A stretch of 33,573 bases of DNA from Acidobacteriota bacterium. GTDB lineage: Bacteria; Acidobacteriota; Blastocatellia; Pyrinomonadales; Pyrinomonadaceae. How positions within the stretch are numbered: position 1 is the first letter of the stretch; every line of letters starts with the position of its first letter. Both the position numbers and the translations under genes were made by a program. This document shows positions 23,703 through 32,666 of the stretch, one piece after another. Location: NCBI GenBank assembly GCA_003222975.1, contig QHXN01000080.1, forward strand, positions 1 through 33,573, in the 5' to 3' direction. A model generated the notes under the pieces. That model saw only the letters and a program-made list of their open reading frames with translations. It was not told the origin of the DNA and made no database searches.

Positions 23703-26273
23703 TCCCGCGACGGTCAGGCCGGAGATGTTGACCGTGCCGGAGTTGATTCGGAAGACGCGGAAGCGGGGGGCCGCGTTGTCGCGCTGGACGGTCAGAAGGT
23801 TCGCGCCCGGCCCCGTGATGGTCACGTCGCCGTTGACGTAGAGGGCGGAGTTCGAGTCCTCCGCCGACGCGAAGGACAGTTTGATGGTGTAGCGCCCCGT
23901 GCCGGCGTCGTAGCCCGGATCACTGGTCGGGATGTTGAAGGTGATCGTCTCAGCGCCGAAGTCGTTGTTCGCGGCGTTGATCGCTTCGCGGAGCGTGCAG
24001 TCCTGGTGGCCCGCGCCGGTGCCGAGCGCGTCGCACCCGTCGTCGGCGTGGTCGGCGGTCGTGTTGACCTCAAGCGTGCTGAAGTTGTCCGGGGTGAAGT
24101 TCACGGTGGCGCTGCCCGGCGATGCGGTGTTGCCGTTGCCTGCGTCGTCCGTCGCGGCGCCCGCAAGGATGTCAATCGTCACCGGCCCCGCCTTGGTCAT
24201 GCCTTCCACGCCGACGTTGTAAATCTTGCCGTCCGCGTCGGTCTGGGACACGGTGACTCCGGTCGCGGTCACGCCCGCCGCCCCCGTTTTGTTAACGCCG
24301 GTGGAGGAGAAGCCCGTCACCGCCTCGTTGAAGGTGATGGTGAAGTTGATAACCGTGCTGGCCGTCGGGCCGTGCGTCGGGTCTGCCTGGCCTGCGTCCT
24401 TAGCGACCGATACGGTCGGCGGCACCGTGTCCATTTTCCACGTCTCGGTGGCGCCCGCCGTCAGCGGGTTGCCAGCCGTGTCGGTGATGCCTGAAGGCGT
24501 CAGCGTCAGAGTGTAAACGCCGTCCGCGCCGGTCAGCCCGCTCAGGTTGCCGAGCGTCCACGTCTTACCGCTGTCGGCGGAGTTCAGCGTCTGCGAGCCA
24601 GTCAGGAGATTACTGCCGCCGTCGAGCGTCAGGCTCAGGTGTGAGAGGTCGAAGCCCGTGACCGCTTTCGAGAAGACGATTTGAATCGAGCTGACACTCG
24701 TGTGGCGCGGGTCGGGTGAAACCGCGGTGATGCTGACGGTCGGGGCGTCGGTGTTGTAGGTTCGGTTAAATTGCACCGCCGCCGTGTTGCCGTTGCCCGC
24801 CGTGTCGGTCGCTACGTTTGCGGCGATGTCGGCGGACACAGGCCCCTGGCTGAGGGGTGTCAGTTCAAAACTGTAGCTCGCGCCGCTGCCCGCGAAGTTG
24901 CCGACCGTGGCGTTGCTGGCCGTGATGTCCGACGAGGAGAAGCCCGTGACGGACTCGCTGAAGGTGACCGTGACGGGGATCGGCGAAACGTTCGTGGGGT
25001 TGAGTGCCGTCGAACTCATCGAGACGGTCGGGGCGGTCGCGTCAATCGTGACGGGGAGGTCGTCGGATTTGATTGAAACGTTACCCGCCAGATCGGTCGC
25101 CTTGGCCGAAATGTTGTAAGAGCCGTCCGCCAGCACGCTGCTGGCGATACTCCAGGCACCGCCGTTGTCAGCCGGGCCAGCCCCTACCAAGTTGCCGTTG
25201 GCGAACAACTGCACGGCGCTGTTAGGTTCGGCTGTCCCGGTAAACGTCGGCGTCGTCACGTTAGTGACGCCGTCGGCTGCGCCGCTGTCGTCGCTGGGTT
25301 TTAAGACCGGCGTCGAGGGCTTGCCGGGTGCGGCAGTGTCTATCGTAACCGAGGGGTTGATAGCGCCGGAAGGCGCGCTTTGGACGGCGCTGACTGTCTG
25401 GCGGGCAGTGTAAGAGTACACGCCGTCAGATGGGACGGTGTTGTCGGTGAGCGAAACGGACGTGCCGGACGCAGTGACGCTGGCGACTGAATTGCCGTCG
25501 CGCAGCAGTTCGACCGTCGCCCCAATAGTGACGCTTGCGATGTTGAATTGCGGGGTGGTGACGTTGGTGTAATTGTCGTCGTTGTGAGCGCCGGAGTCGC
25601 TCGCATCCACCAGGTCGGGCACGCCGGGCGGGTCAGGCGTCGCCTGCTTCTCGAATGCGCCGATGTCCGATGCGTCGCCGTTGGCGGCGTTGGTGACGGT
25701 GCCAATGTCAACGGGCCGTGTGAAGCCGCGCTGATCCTTGAGTATGGGATTGCTGCTGCCGTCCACGGCGAAGTTCTTGCCCTTGTCTATCGCGGGACTG
25801 TCGTCAGCCGGGGCGTGCGTCTTCGTGGGGCCGCCGTTGCTCGCGAGCGCGCCGAGCTTTGCGTCGGCGACGCCGACCTGATTGTTGTGGGCCGTGTCGG
25901 TCGAGACATCAACCAGCCCGCCGGAGCCGCCCGTGCCGATGAGGTTGTATGAGCTTGAGGCGTCAACCGTGCCGCTGATGTCGTCGGCAACCGCGTTGGG
26001 ATTTCCACTTGCGCCCGTTACGTTGCCGGCCACTATCGTGTTGTTCATCGTGACCGTGCCGGTCACGATCTTAATGCCGCCGCCCGGCCCCGCTGTTGGG
26101 GTGCCGGCATTACCGGCATCAGCACGGTTGAGCGTCAGCGTCACGTTAGTCAGCGTGGTCGTGGCTGTTGCCTGAGCCGTCGTTGTAGACGCCTCCGCCC
26201 GCGCCGCTACCATTAGCGCCAGTCCCGCCGCCTGTCTTGTCGCCGCCCGCGCCGCCGGTTGCTGCGTTCGCAT
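23682..26273 (-). CDS. Giant surface protein, middle part: choice-of-anchor, Ig-like and CSLREA modules
   Basis: The frame is open from 26273 to 23682, but only about 26168-23705 makes sense as protein. The first 35 residues and the last few (SSTPAR) are out-of-frame overlap with the neighbouring pieces. Domains in order: the last beta-helix rung of the first array (TTTLTNVTLTLN, GGGIKIVTGTVTMNN), a choice-of-anchor-type end (SSSYNLIGTGGSG, DSPAIDKGKNF, DIGAFEKQ; 25970-25650), then bacterial Ig-like units (TVELLRDGNSVASVTA; SAVQLFANGNLVGAG), three or four units with FSESVTGFSSSDI-like motifs (24960-24100), and a CSLREA-type N-terminal segment (LEVNTTADHADDGCD, CTLREAINAANND; 24080-23920) that opens the second beta-helix. 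It is not an independent gene: there is no ribosome binding site at 26273. Confidence 0.72.
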   Translation of the reverse strand: MRTQQPAARAATRQAAGLALMVAARAEASTTTAQATATTTLTNVTLTLNRADAGNAGTPTAGPGGGIKIVTGTVTMNNTIVAGNVTGASGNPNAVADDISGTVDASSSYNLIGTGGSGGLVDVSTDTAHNNQVGVADAKLGALASNGGPTKTHAPADDSPAIDKGKNFAVDGSSNPILKDQRGFTRPVDIGTVTNAANGDASDIGAFEKQATPDPPGVPDLVDASDSGAHNDDNYTNVTTPQFNIASVTIGATVELLRDGNSVASVTASGTSVSLTDNTVPSDGVYSYTARQTVSAVQSAPSGAINPSVTIDTAAPGKPSTPVLKPSDDSGAADGVTNVTTPTFTGTAEPNSAVQLFANGNLVGAGPADNGGAWSIASSVLADGSYNISAKATDLAGNVSIKSDDLPVTIDATAPTVSMSSTALNPTNVSPIPVTVTFSESVTGFSSSDITASNATVGNFAGSGASYSFELTPLSQGPVSADIAANVATDTAGNGNTAAVQFNRTYNTDAPTVSITAVSPDPRHTSVSSIQIVFSKAVTGFDLSHLSLTLDGGSNLLTGSQTLNSADSGKTWTLGNLSGLTGADGVYTLTLTPSGITDTAGNPLTAGATETWKMDTVPPTVSVAKDAGQADPTHGPTASTVINFTITFNEAVTGFSSTGVNKTGAAGVTATGVTVSQTDADGKIYNVGVEGMTKAGPVTIDILAGAATDDAGNGNTASPGSATVNFTPDNFSTLEVNTTADHADDGCDALGTGAGHQDCTLREAINAANNDFGAETITFNIPTSDPGYDAGTGRYTIKLSFASAEDSNSALYVNGDVTITGPGANLLTVQRDNAAPRFRVFRINSGTVNISGLTVAGSSTPAR

Positions 26274-29200
26274 CTACGGTCGAGTCCGTCAGCGTCAACG
26301 TGCCGGTGTTGAAGACGCCACCACCGAAGCCTGCGCCGCCGTCGCCGGGGGTTGTGTCGGAGCTACCGCCCTTGCCGCCGGTCGCGGAGTTATTGCCGTT
26401 GACGGTCGAGTTCGTCAGCGTGAGCGTGCCGCTGTTGAAGATGCCGCCGCCCTTTGCGTTACCGCCCGCGCCGCCCGCGGTCGTGTCGGAGCCGCCCACG
26501 CCGCCGGTGGCGTGGTTGCCGCTGACGATAACGTTCGTTAGCGTGAGCGTGCCGGCGTTCAGGATGCCGCCGCCCTGGGCGTCAGAGCCGTTGGAGCCGC
26601 TGCTGCCGTCAGCGCCCGTGACCTTGCCGCCGCTGACGGTCAGGTTGGAGATGGAGACGGTCTTGCCGGAGTTGACGTTGAAGACGCGGACGCCGTTGTT
26701 GCCGCTGACCGTCACGCGGTCTGCGGGGGCCGACGGCCCGTTAATCTTCAAGTCACTGCCGATGACTAACTGAGTTGACAGCGTGATCGTCTGCAACCCG
26801 CCGCCGAGGCTGAAGGTGATCGTGTTGTCCGGGGAGGGGCAGATGTTCGTGATGGCGTCGCGGAGCGTGCCGGCACTGCCGTCGTCGAGAGTGCTGGTGA
26901 CTACAGGGTTGGGCGTGCAGGTGGTGACCGCCTGCGAGAGAGTGCCGGAGCTGTCGTTGAACGTGTTGTCGTTGCTCGTGTACTCGGCCTTGATGGTGTG
27001 CGGCGAGTCGGTTTGGTTCAGCGCGTTCGTCTGGCAAGTCGCCTTCCCCGACGTGTCGAGTGCCTGGGCATTGCAGATCGTGACCGGGGTCACGTTGGCG
27101 CTGTCCGTGTAGGTGAACTTGACCGTGCCCTGGGGCGGGCCTGTCACCGAAGTGTTAGAGGTAACCGTCGCCGTGAACGTCACGTTCTCGCCGACGAACG
27201 AGGGGTTGTGCGAAGACGCGAGCGTGGTCGTCGTGTCCGACTTGGCGACGCTCTGCGACAATGACGGGGGCGTGGTGGGCGGCTCGAAGTTGCCGTCGCC
27301 GCTGTAAACCGCGGTGATGGTGTGCGGGCCATTGCCGAGCGTCGAGGTCGTGCACTGCGCCTTCTTCTGCCCGGAGACGAGCGTGACCGGCGCGGCGCTG
27401 CAAATGACGGTAGAGCCGTCCTTGAAGTCAACCGTCCCCGTCGGGGTGGTTCCTACGGGCGGCGCGGGCGAGCCTGTGGGCGCGACGGTGGCCGTGAAGG
27501 TCACCGACTGGCCGCTGCTCGACGTGGGCGACGACGAGTCGAGCGTGACCTGCGAGTCGAAGAGGTCAACCGTCGTGTTGACCGTGTTGGTGTCGAGCGG
27601 GTTGTTGACGAACGCGCCGGAGAGCGTGCCGTGGTTGCTGACGTGCGGGCCGCCCGACAGATCAGCCGCGTCCAGAGCCGGCGGGTTGTTCAAGGTCACC
27701 TGGAAGGTGATCGTTACGGTCTTGCCGACGGGCAGTTTGAATCCAGACCCGCCGCCGTTGATCGTGACGACCTGTCCGCCCGCGAAGGCCGCGAGCAGGG
27801 CGCGCGGCATCGCGGTGTAGTCGGCCTGGTTTGAACCCGGATTGGCGAGTTGCTTCTGTCCGCCGTCTGCGGCGGGCGCGGCCTCCGGGCCGGCGGAGAG
27901 GAAGTGCGGGCCGTCGAGGGAGCCGGGCCGCAGGTTCGCGGCCTGCCCCGCGGCGGGCAGCCTTCGCTCGCCCGCGGTCAGGTAGCCGTACATCAGGCTG
28001 TCGCGGTCACTGGCTAAGTAGGTATCGTCGAGTCTCAGTTCGTGACCCATCTCGTGCATGACCGCCGTGAGCAGGTCGAGGTGTCCCGCCGGGGCGCTCG
28101 CCGGATCGGTGTTAAGTCGCGTCGGGGAGGCGGCGTGAGCGAAGTCGGCGTCGGAGAGCGGGTCGAAGCCGACGTACCAGCCCTTGCCAGCGGCGCTGCG
28201 GTCAACCAGGATGCGTTCGCCCTCCGCCTCGCCCAGGTATGAGCCTGAGAGGTCGGCGACGGCGAACTTGACGGCGCGCAAGCGGGCGACCTGCTGCGGC
28301 GTCAGGCCCGTGGCCGACCAGCGCTCGATGGCCGCCGAGACGACCGAGTCGAGCTGCCGCTGGCTGAGCGAGGTGGTGACCTCGCCCACCGGCGTAAGCA
28401 TGTCGAGCCTGGCGTTGATTACGTCGTCTGCGGCTGCGCCCGCCGGGCGAGACCGGAAGAAGTTATCGAAGCCGTCCGCGGGGGCGGAGCCGAAGGGTTC
28501 CGACGCCTGCCACGGGTCGAAGGGCGTCAGGGACGCGAGGGAGTTCGCCGCTGCCGATATCCCGCCCGGCGAAAACATCAGCGCGCAGTTGCCCGGGCCG
28601 AACGTCCCGTTGCCGGACGTGCTGGTGATGCGGGCCGCTGCGGTCGCGCTGTTATTCTGCGACGTGAGCTTGGCGGCGACTGCGGCCACATCGGTCGAGC
28701 CACCGCTGTAACCCTGAAGGCCGAAGACAGAGCTGACGATGCTGATGACGCGAATTTGTATGCCGCTACCGTCACCCCAACTCGTCCCACTGAGGGTATT
28801 CGCACCCGCCGCGCCGATGTTCGCGCAGAACGTGCCGACGGCCCCGTTGCTGGTGTTGCCGGCCTGGACGAAGATGCCGAAGCCGTGTGCGACCGCCGCC
28901 GGCGAGATGGTGTTGCTGAAAATCTTGAGCGTCGTCGTTCCGCCAGCACCGCCCGCCGCCAGGATGTCAATGCCCATGCCCTCAACTTCTCTGATAGTGT
29001 TGTTGTGCGCGTTCACGCTGAAAGTGCCGGGGCCGAAGATGTTGCCGGTGACGCCGTCGCCGTTATTGTTGAGGCTCGATCCCGAATTGGCGACGCCAGC
29101 CGTGCCGATGGTGTTGTTGACGAACGTGCCCAGGTGATGGCTGCTGGCGTTGGCCGATGAGTTCTGCTGAATAGAGAAGCTGGTAATGTCGTCGCCGTTG

Positions 29201-32154
29201 AAAGAGTTGTTCTCAACGTCATAGTCAATCTGCGACGCGCCGCTCGACGTGGCGAGGAACATGCCGTTGCTGTTCGCGTTCGCCACCGCGCCGCCGGAGA
29301 TGTCGCCGAACTTGCAGGCCGCCGTCAGCCCGACGTTCATCGTCAGGTGGCCGCTGTTGTCCGCGTTGCCCTGCAAGCCGTAAGAATGGTTGTTAAAGAA
29401 GGTCGTGCTGTTGACGGTCGCGGTGATGTTCGCGCCGGAGGCGTCGGGGTGCAGGTAGAGGCCCTGGTTGCTGTTTACGTTCGCCTTGCCGAGGCCGTTG
29501 AAGCTGCTGCCTGTGACGTTGAAGGTCAGCGAGCCGGAGGCGAGGTTGTCCACCTCGAACTGCGCGCCGATATTGTTCTTCGCGGTGAAGTTCGAGATGG
29601 TGGCCGTGCCCGTCAGGTTCTGGAAGAAGACGCCGCCCTCGCCCTGCTCGTCGCCCGCGCTCTGCACCTGCGTGCCGTTCTGCATCGTCAGGCCGCTGAC
29701 GCCGATGCCGTTGATGCCGTACTGCTTCGTCCCATTGATGTTGACGTTATCGAGCGTGACCGAAGTGACGCCTGACATAAACAATCCAGCGGTGCAACTG
29801 GCCGTACCGCCCGCGACGAGCGTTCCGTTCAGGCAGTTGCCGGGAGAGTTGCCGTTCGTCTGCGCCGTGTTCGTCAGATTCAGGTTCTTGAGAGTGAGCG
29901 ACGGCGCTGAACTCGCCCCGATAATTTCAAACCCGTTCCCGCTAACATTCTGGATCGTCCCCCCGCTACCCGCGGTCGTGCCCGTGCCGAGGACGTTGAA
30001 ACTCCCGGTGACACTTGACAGCGAAACGCCCTTGGCGGGCTTATTACTGCTCAAGTCCTGATTCGCGGAGATACTGATGAAGGAGAATGTTCCGCCCGCG
30101 TTGGTCAGACTCACTGCCATGGCGTTGGTGCCGCTCTGACCTGTCGTGGTCACAGTCACGTCGCTCTTCGCCGCAGACACGCCCACCTGCATACCGGTCA
30201 TGGCCGTGCCCGCGCCCGGAGCAGACCCGTTTGTGCCGGTGAGACCCTGCGTGCCCGCGGGCGGCTTGATGTCAAAGCTCTGGACGCGCGTGTTGCTGCC
30301 GTTCATCTGCACCCTGCCCTGGATGGTCGGCCTCGTCCCCGTCAGCGACGGTCGCGCGATAGTGTTGCTGGGCGGGGTGATCCCCATGAAGGTGTCGAAG
30401 CTGGTCGTGTTGTTGGTGTCGGTGGCCCCCTGCCCGATCAGCCACTGGCCCGCCTGAAGCGTGACGCCCGCGCCGGAGGCAGCCGTCGTGTTGGCCGTCG
30501 TGGAATAGACGAAGATTCGCTGATTCGTGCTCCCGTTGTTGCTCATCGCCGTGTTCGCCGAGGCCAGGCTGTTGAACGGATTAGACAGCCGCCCGTCTCC
30601 GTTGCTGCCAGCGCCGAGATTGACGAACCAGATGATCGGCCCGCTCACGGCGACGGTGATGGTCGCCGCCGCGCTGGTCTGCGTGGGCAGCGGGTTGCCG
30701 TTGTCGGTGACGGTGTATTGCAGCGTCACGTTGCCGCCGGTGAATCCGGCGGGCGGGTCGAAGTCGAACGTGCCGGCGCTTGCGTCGAAGATCGAGATCG
30801 AGCAGCCGGCGCATGACAGCGGCGTGACGCTTGCGAGCGTGAACGAGTCCGTAAAACTTCCGTCGCCCTTGTCCGCATCGGTCACGTCGCCTGAGCCGTC
30901 AGCCGCCAGATTGATCTGGTACCTGATCTTCATGTTGGACTCGGCGGTGAGGCTCTTCGGCTTGGCGACCGGCGCGTCGTTGACCGCGGCGATGTTGATG
31001 GGCACAGACTTATTGACCGATATCCCGCCGACGGGGCCCGTTCCAGTGTTGCCCTGGTCATTGATCGTGATGCCGAGCGACTCGCTGCCGCGCGTGTTGT
31101 TGAAGTCCTGCGCCGGCGTGTAGGTCATGCCGTTCAATCCGGCGTTGAGGTTCGTGATCGTGCCGGTCATCGTCACGCTCGCGCTGTTGTTGCCGCTGAT
31201 CGTGAGGCCGCCCGTGGTGTTGATCTTGATCGCGCCGTGCTGGACGGTGAGCGTCACCTGCTCGGAGCCGCTGCCGGCGTCAACGTCGGCCACGCTGATG
31301 TCGCTGATCGTCTTCGGCGTGTCCTCGTTGATGCTGTAGTTGGCCGGGGCCGTGATGGTCGGCGCGTCGTTGACAGCATTGACCGTGATCGAGACCGTGC
31401 CCAACTGATTGGAGTTAGCATTCTTGCTGTCTTTGACACTGAAGGTGAAGCCGTCCGTGCCGTTAACGTTTGCATTCGGCGTGTAAGTCACAGTGGCCGT
31501 GCAGATGCCGGGCGTCGTCGCACAATCAGGAGCACCGAGAGTTCCGAGTGCCCCTTTCGCCGCATTCGGCGGCGTGACGATGCTGAACGTGAGCGCGTCG
31601 GCGTCGGGGTCTTGGCCGCTCAAGGTGATGTTGACCGGCGTGTCCTCGTCCGTCGTAACTGACTTAGCGCCGGTCCGGTCGAAGGCGACGGGCGTGCTGT
31701 TGAGAGTGCCGTTAACGAGCGTCGTGTGGCTGTCTATCGTGTCGCTGAAGGTGAGGCCGGTCGCGTCCGACGTCCCGGTGGTATTGTCGAGCGTGGTGGT
31801 GTAGGTAATGGTGTCGCCCGGATCGGCCTTGCCGTCGGAATCGGCGTCAACCGTGACCGCGGCGGACATGGTGGCCGTCACATCCCCCGCCGCGGGGGCG
31901 AGCAGCGCCGCGGGCTGCGGGCTGAATGCTTCCGACGACGTTTCCGCCGCCCGCCCCTCTTTCGGCGTGGCCGCGCCCGGCGTCTCGGCGGCGCTGCGCG
32001 TCGAAGCGTCGGCCTTCGTCGAAGACGGCACGCCCGTTCTTAAATTGGCCGCGGCGACCGAGGCCAGGGGTGTCATCAGGAGTGTGTAAGAGAGCAGCGC
32101 GGCGGTGATGAGTCTAATAATGCCGGGCCGGGGGTTGGGGGATACGTTTTTCAT
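26146..32154 (-). CDS. Giant surface protein, 5' part: signal peptide, repeat domains, beta-helix, metalloprotease-like site
   Basis: ATG at 32154 with AAGGAG seven bases upstream (GTAAGGAGCAGTTC). Residues 1-36 are a signal peptide ending near SVAAA. Then a DUF11-like unit (DSDGKADPGDTITYTTTLDN, about 105-160), cadherin-like modules (VTTDEDTPVNITLSG; INEDTPKTISDISV; about 165-500), and a long beta-helix (FVNLGAGSNGDGRLSNPFNS to about 1190; rungs such as GVTLQAGQWLIGQG). Residues 1220-1400 hold a metzincin-like site: HEMGHELRLDD at 1367-1377, then a Met-turn-like DSLMYGY. Two Ig-like units follow (TLDSSSPTSSSGQSVTFTAT; 1530-1730), then a CSLREA-like opening (TLDDGSAGTLRDAITN, about 1755) and Gly-rich beta-helix repeats. 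The frame is lost near 26165 (GSG then NSHDHAD). It is exported; adhesion or matrix function is inferred from the domains. Confidence 0.85.
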   Translation of the reverse strand: MKNVSPNPRPGIIRLITAALLSYTLLMTPLASVAAANLRTGVPSSTKADASTRSAAETPGAATPKEGRAAETSSEAFSPQPAALLAPAAGDVTATMSAAVTVDADSDGKADPGDTITYTTTLDNTTGTSDATGLTFSDTIDSHTTLVNGTLNSTPVAFDRTGAKSVTTDEDTPVNITLSGQDPDADALTFSIVTPPNAAKGALGTLGAPDCATTPGICTATVTYTPNANVNGTDGFTFSVKDSKNANSNQLGTVSITVNAVNDAPTITAPANYSINEDTPKTISDISVADVDAGSGSEQVTLTVQHGAIKINTTGGLTISGNNSASVTMTGTITNLNAGLNGMTYTPAQDFNNTRGSESLGITINDQGNTGTGPVGGISVNKSVPINIAAVNDAPVAKPKSLTAESNMKIRYQINLAADGSGDVTDADKGDGSFTDSFTLASVTPLSCAGCSISIFDASAGTFDFDPPAGFTGGNVTLQYTVTDNGNPLPTQTSAAATITVAVSGPIIWFVNLGAGSNGDGRLSNPFNSLASANTAMSNNGSTNQRIFVYSTTANTTAASGAGVTLQAGQWLIGQGATDTNNTTSFDTFMGITPPSNTIARPSLTGTRPTIQGRVQMNGSNTRVQSFDIKPPAGTQGLTGTNGSAPGAGTAMTGMQVGVSAAKSDVTVTTTGQSGTNAMAVSLTNAGGTFSFISISANQDLSSNKPAKGVSLSSVTGSFNVLGTGTTAGSGGTIQNVSGNGFEIIGASSAPSLTLKNLNLTNTAQTNGNSPGNCLNGTLVAGGTASCTAGLFMSGVTSVTLDNVNINGTKQYGINGIGVSGLTMQNGTQVQSAGDEQGEGGVFFQNLTGTATISNFTAKNNIGAQFEVDNLASGSLTFNVTGSSFNGLGKANVNSNQGLYLHPDASGANITATVNSTTFFNNHSYGLQGNADNSGHLTMNVGLTAACKFGDISGGAVANANSNGMFLATSSGASQIDYDVENNSFNGDDITSFSIQQNSSANASSHHLGTFVNNTIGTAGVANSGSSLNNNGDGVTGNIFGPGTFSVNAHNNTIREVEGMGIDILAAGGAGGTTTLKIFSNTISPAAVAHGFGIFVQAGNTSNGAVGTFCANIGAAGANTLSGTSWGDGSGIQIRVISIVSSVFGLQGYSGGSTDVAAVAAKLTSQNNSATAAARITSTSGNGTFGPGNCALMFSPGGISAAANSLASLTPFDPWQASEPFGSAPADGFDNFFRSRPAGAAADDVINARLDMLTPVGEVTTSLSQRQLDSVVSAAIERWSATGLTPQQVARLRAVKFAVADLSGSYLGEAEGERILVDRSAAGKGWYVGFDPLSDADFAHAASPTRLNTDPASAPAGHLDLLTAVMHEMGHELRLDDTYLASDRDSLMYGYLTAGERRLPAAGQAANLRPGSLDGPHFLSAGPEAAPAADGGQKQLANPGSNQADYTAMPRALLAAFAGGQVVTINGGGSGFKLPVGKTVTITFQVTLNNPPALDAADLSGGPHVSNHGTLSGAFVNNPLDTNTVNTTVDLFDSQVTLDSSSPTSSSGQSVTFTATVAPTGSPAPPVGTTPTGTVDFKDGSTVICSAAPVTLVSGQKKAQCTTSTLGNGPHTITAVYSGDGNFEPPTTPPSLSQSVAKSDTTTTLASSHNPSFVGENVTFTATVTSNTSVTGPPQGTVKFTYTDSANVTPVTICNAQALDTSGKATCQTNALNQTDSPHTIKAEYTSNDNTFNDSSGTLSQAVTTCTPNPVVTSTLDDGSAGTLRDAITNICPSPDNTITFSLGGGLQTITLSTQLVIGSDLKINGPSAPADRVTVSGNNGVRVFNVNSGKTVSISNLTVSGGKVTGADGSSGSNGSDAQGGGILNAGTLTLTNVIVSGNHATGGVGGSDTTAGGAGGNAKGGGIFNSGTLTLTNSTVNGNNSATGGKGGSSDTTPGDGGAGFGGGVFNTGTLTLTDSTVDANAATGGAGGDKTGGGTGANGSGAGGGVYNDGSGNSHDHAD
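26180..26576 (-). repeat. Gly-rich beta-helix coding repeats, first array
   Basis: Three units of 41-42 residues (about 125 bases) start GGGILNAGTLTLTN, GGGIFNSGTLTLTN and GGGVFNTGTLTLTD, each followed by a rung (NVIVSGN, NSTVNGN, DSTVDAN) and a Gly/Thr-rich turn. A fourth, partial unit (GGGVYNDGSG) carries the frameshift. The layout matches the array at 23.4-23.7 kb. Confidence 0.65.
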
Positions 32155-32248
32155 GAACTGCTCCTTACGAGGGTGATGACCTTCCGCACGCGGACGCGGC
32201 GTGTGACAGAGGGGTAACTCCGTTGCCAGTGGTGTTTGTGTTCGGCAC

Positions 32249-32264
32249 GCCTGAAGCTTTAGGC
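32249..32264. promoter_or_regulatory. Palindrome upstream of the giant surface gene
   Basis: GCCTGAAGCTTTAGGC is self-complementary except for one G/A pair position, with HindIII-like AAGCTT at the centre. It lies 95 bases upstream of the start codon at 32154 and may be an operator. No regulator is known. Confidence 0.3.
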
Positions 32265-32556
32265 TAACGATTTCCGAGAGAGAACGGCGAATTCAAAAGT
32301 AAGTGCGGGTAAGACGGAAACAAGAGGCGTGAGGTACATCATTTGTCCCCATCGCTAAACCGGAAAGCCCATTTCAATTCTTTCAAAACTTTACAAAGGG
32401 CCGACAAGGAGTGAAAGCGCAACACGCTCTCCCGAAGGAGTGTAAAAGGTAACATAACCGGAAGGCTTACGACAAGTGAGAGTTACGTCTCAAACACTCT
32501 CCTGGGAACGACTTACTTACTCCGTGGGGATGTTGCCCGACAATCAAGGTTTTGAG

Positions 32557-32597
32557 GTGAATTATCGGGCAAGTAATGATTATGCCCGATAATTCAC
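32557..32597. promoter_or_regulatory. 15-bp perfect inverted repeat (GTGAATTATCGGGCA) upstream of a promoter
   Basis: GTGAATTATCGGGCA (32557-32571) and TGCCCGATAATTCAC (32583-32597) are perfectly complementary, with an 11-base spacer AGTAATGATTA. A third, nearly identical copy, TGCCCGACAAT, lies at 32534-32544 in the same direction as the right arm. The pair ends 40 bases upstream of the -35 box of the promoter at 32638, a typical position for an activator site. It could also be the remains of a mobile element end. Confidence 0.6.
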
Positions 32598-32637
32598 TGT
32601 GATAGTTCGACTAGAATAAGGGTGCTAAAAACAACCC

Positions 32638-32666
32638 TTGAAAATTTATTTGTAGAGGGGTATAAA
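32638..32666 (+). promoter_or_regulatory. Near-consensus sigma70 promoter for the gene at 32810
   Basis: TTGAAA (32638-32643), exactly 17 bases, then TATAAA (32661-32666). Each hexamer has five of six consensus bases. Transcription would start near 32673, leaving a leader of about 137 bases. This is the best promoter match in the window. Confidence 0.65.

Noticed and set aside
22546..23841. Plus-strand open frame of 431 codons
   Set aside because: Antisense to cadherin-like and beta-helix coding sequence that continues across it; no ribosome binding site or domain.
32557..32597. Terminal inverted repeat of an insertion sequence
   Set aside because: The arms are only 11 bases apart and no transposase lies nearby; an operator is the simpler reading, although a relic cannot be excluded.
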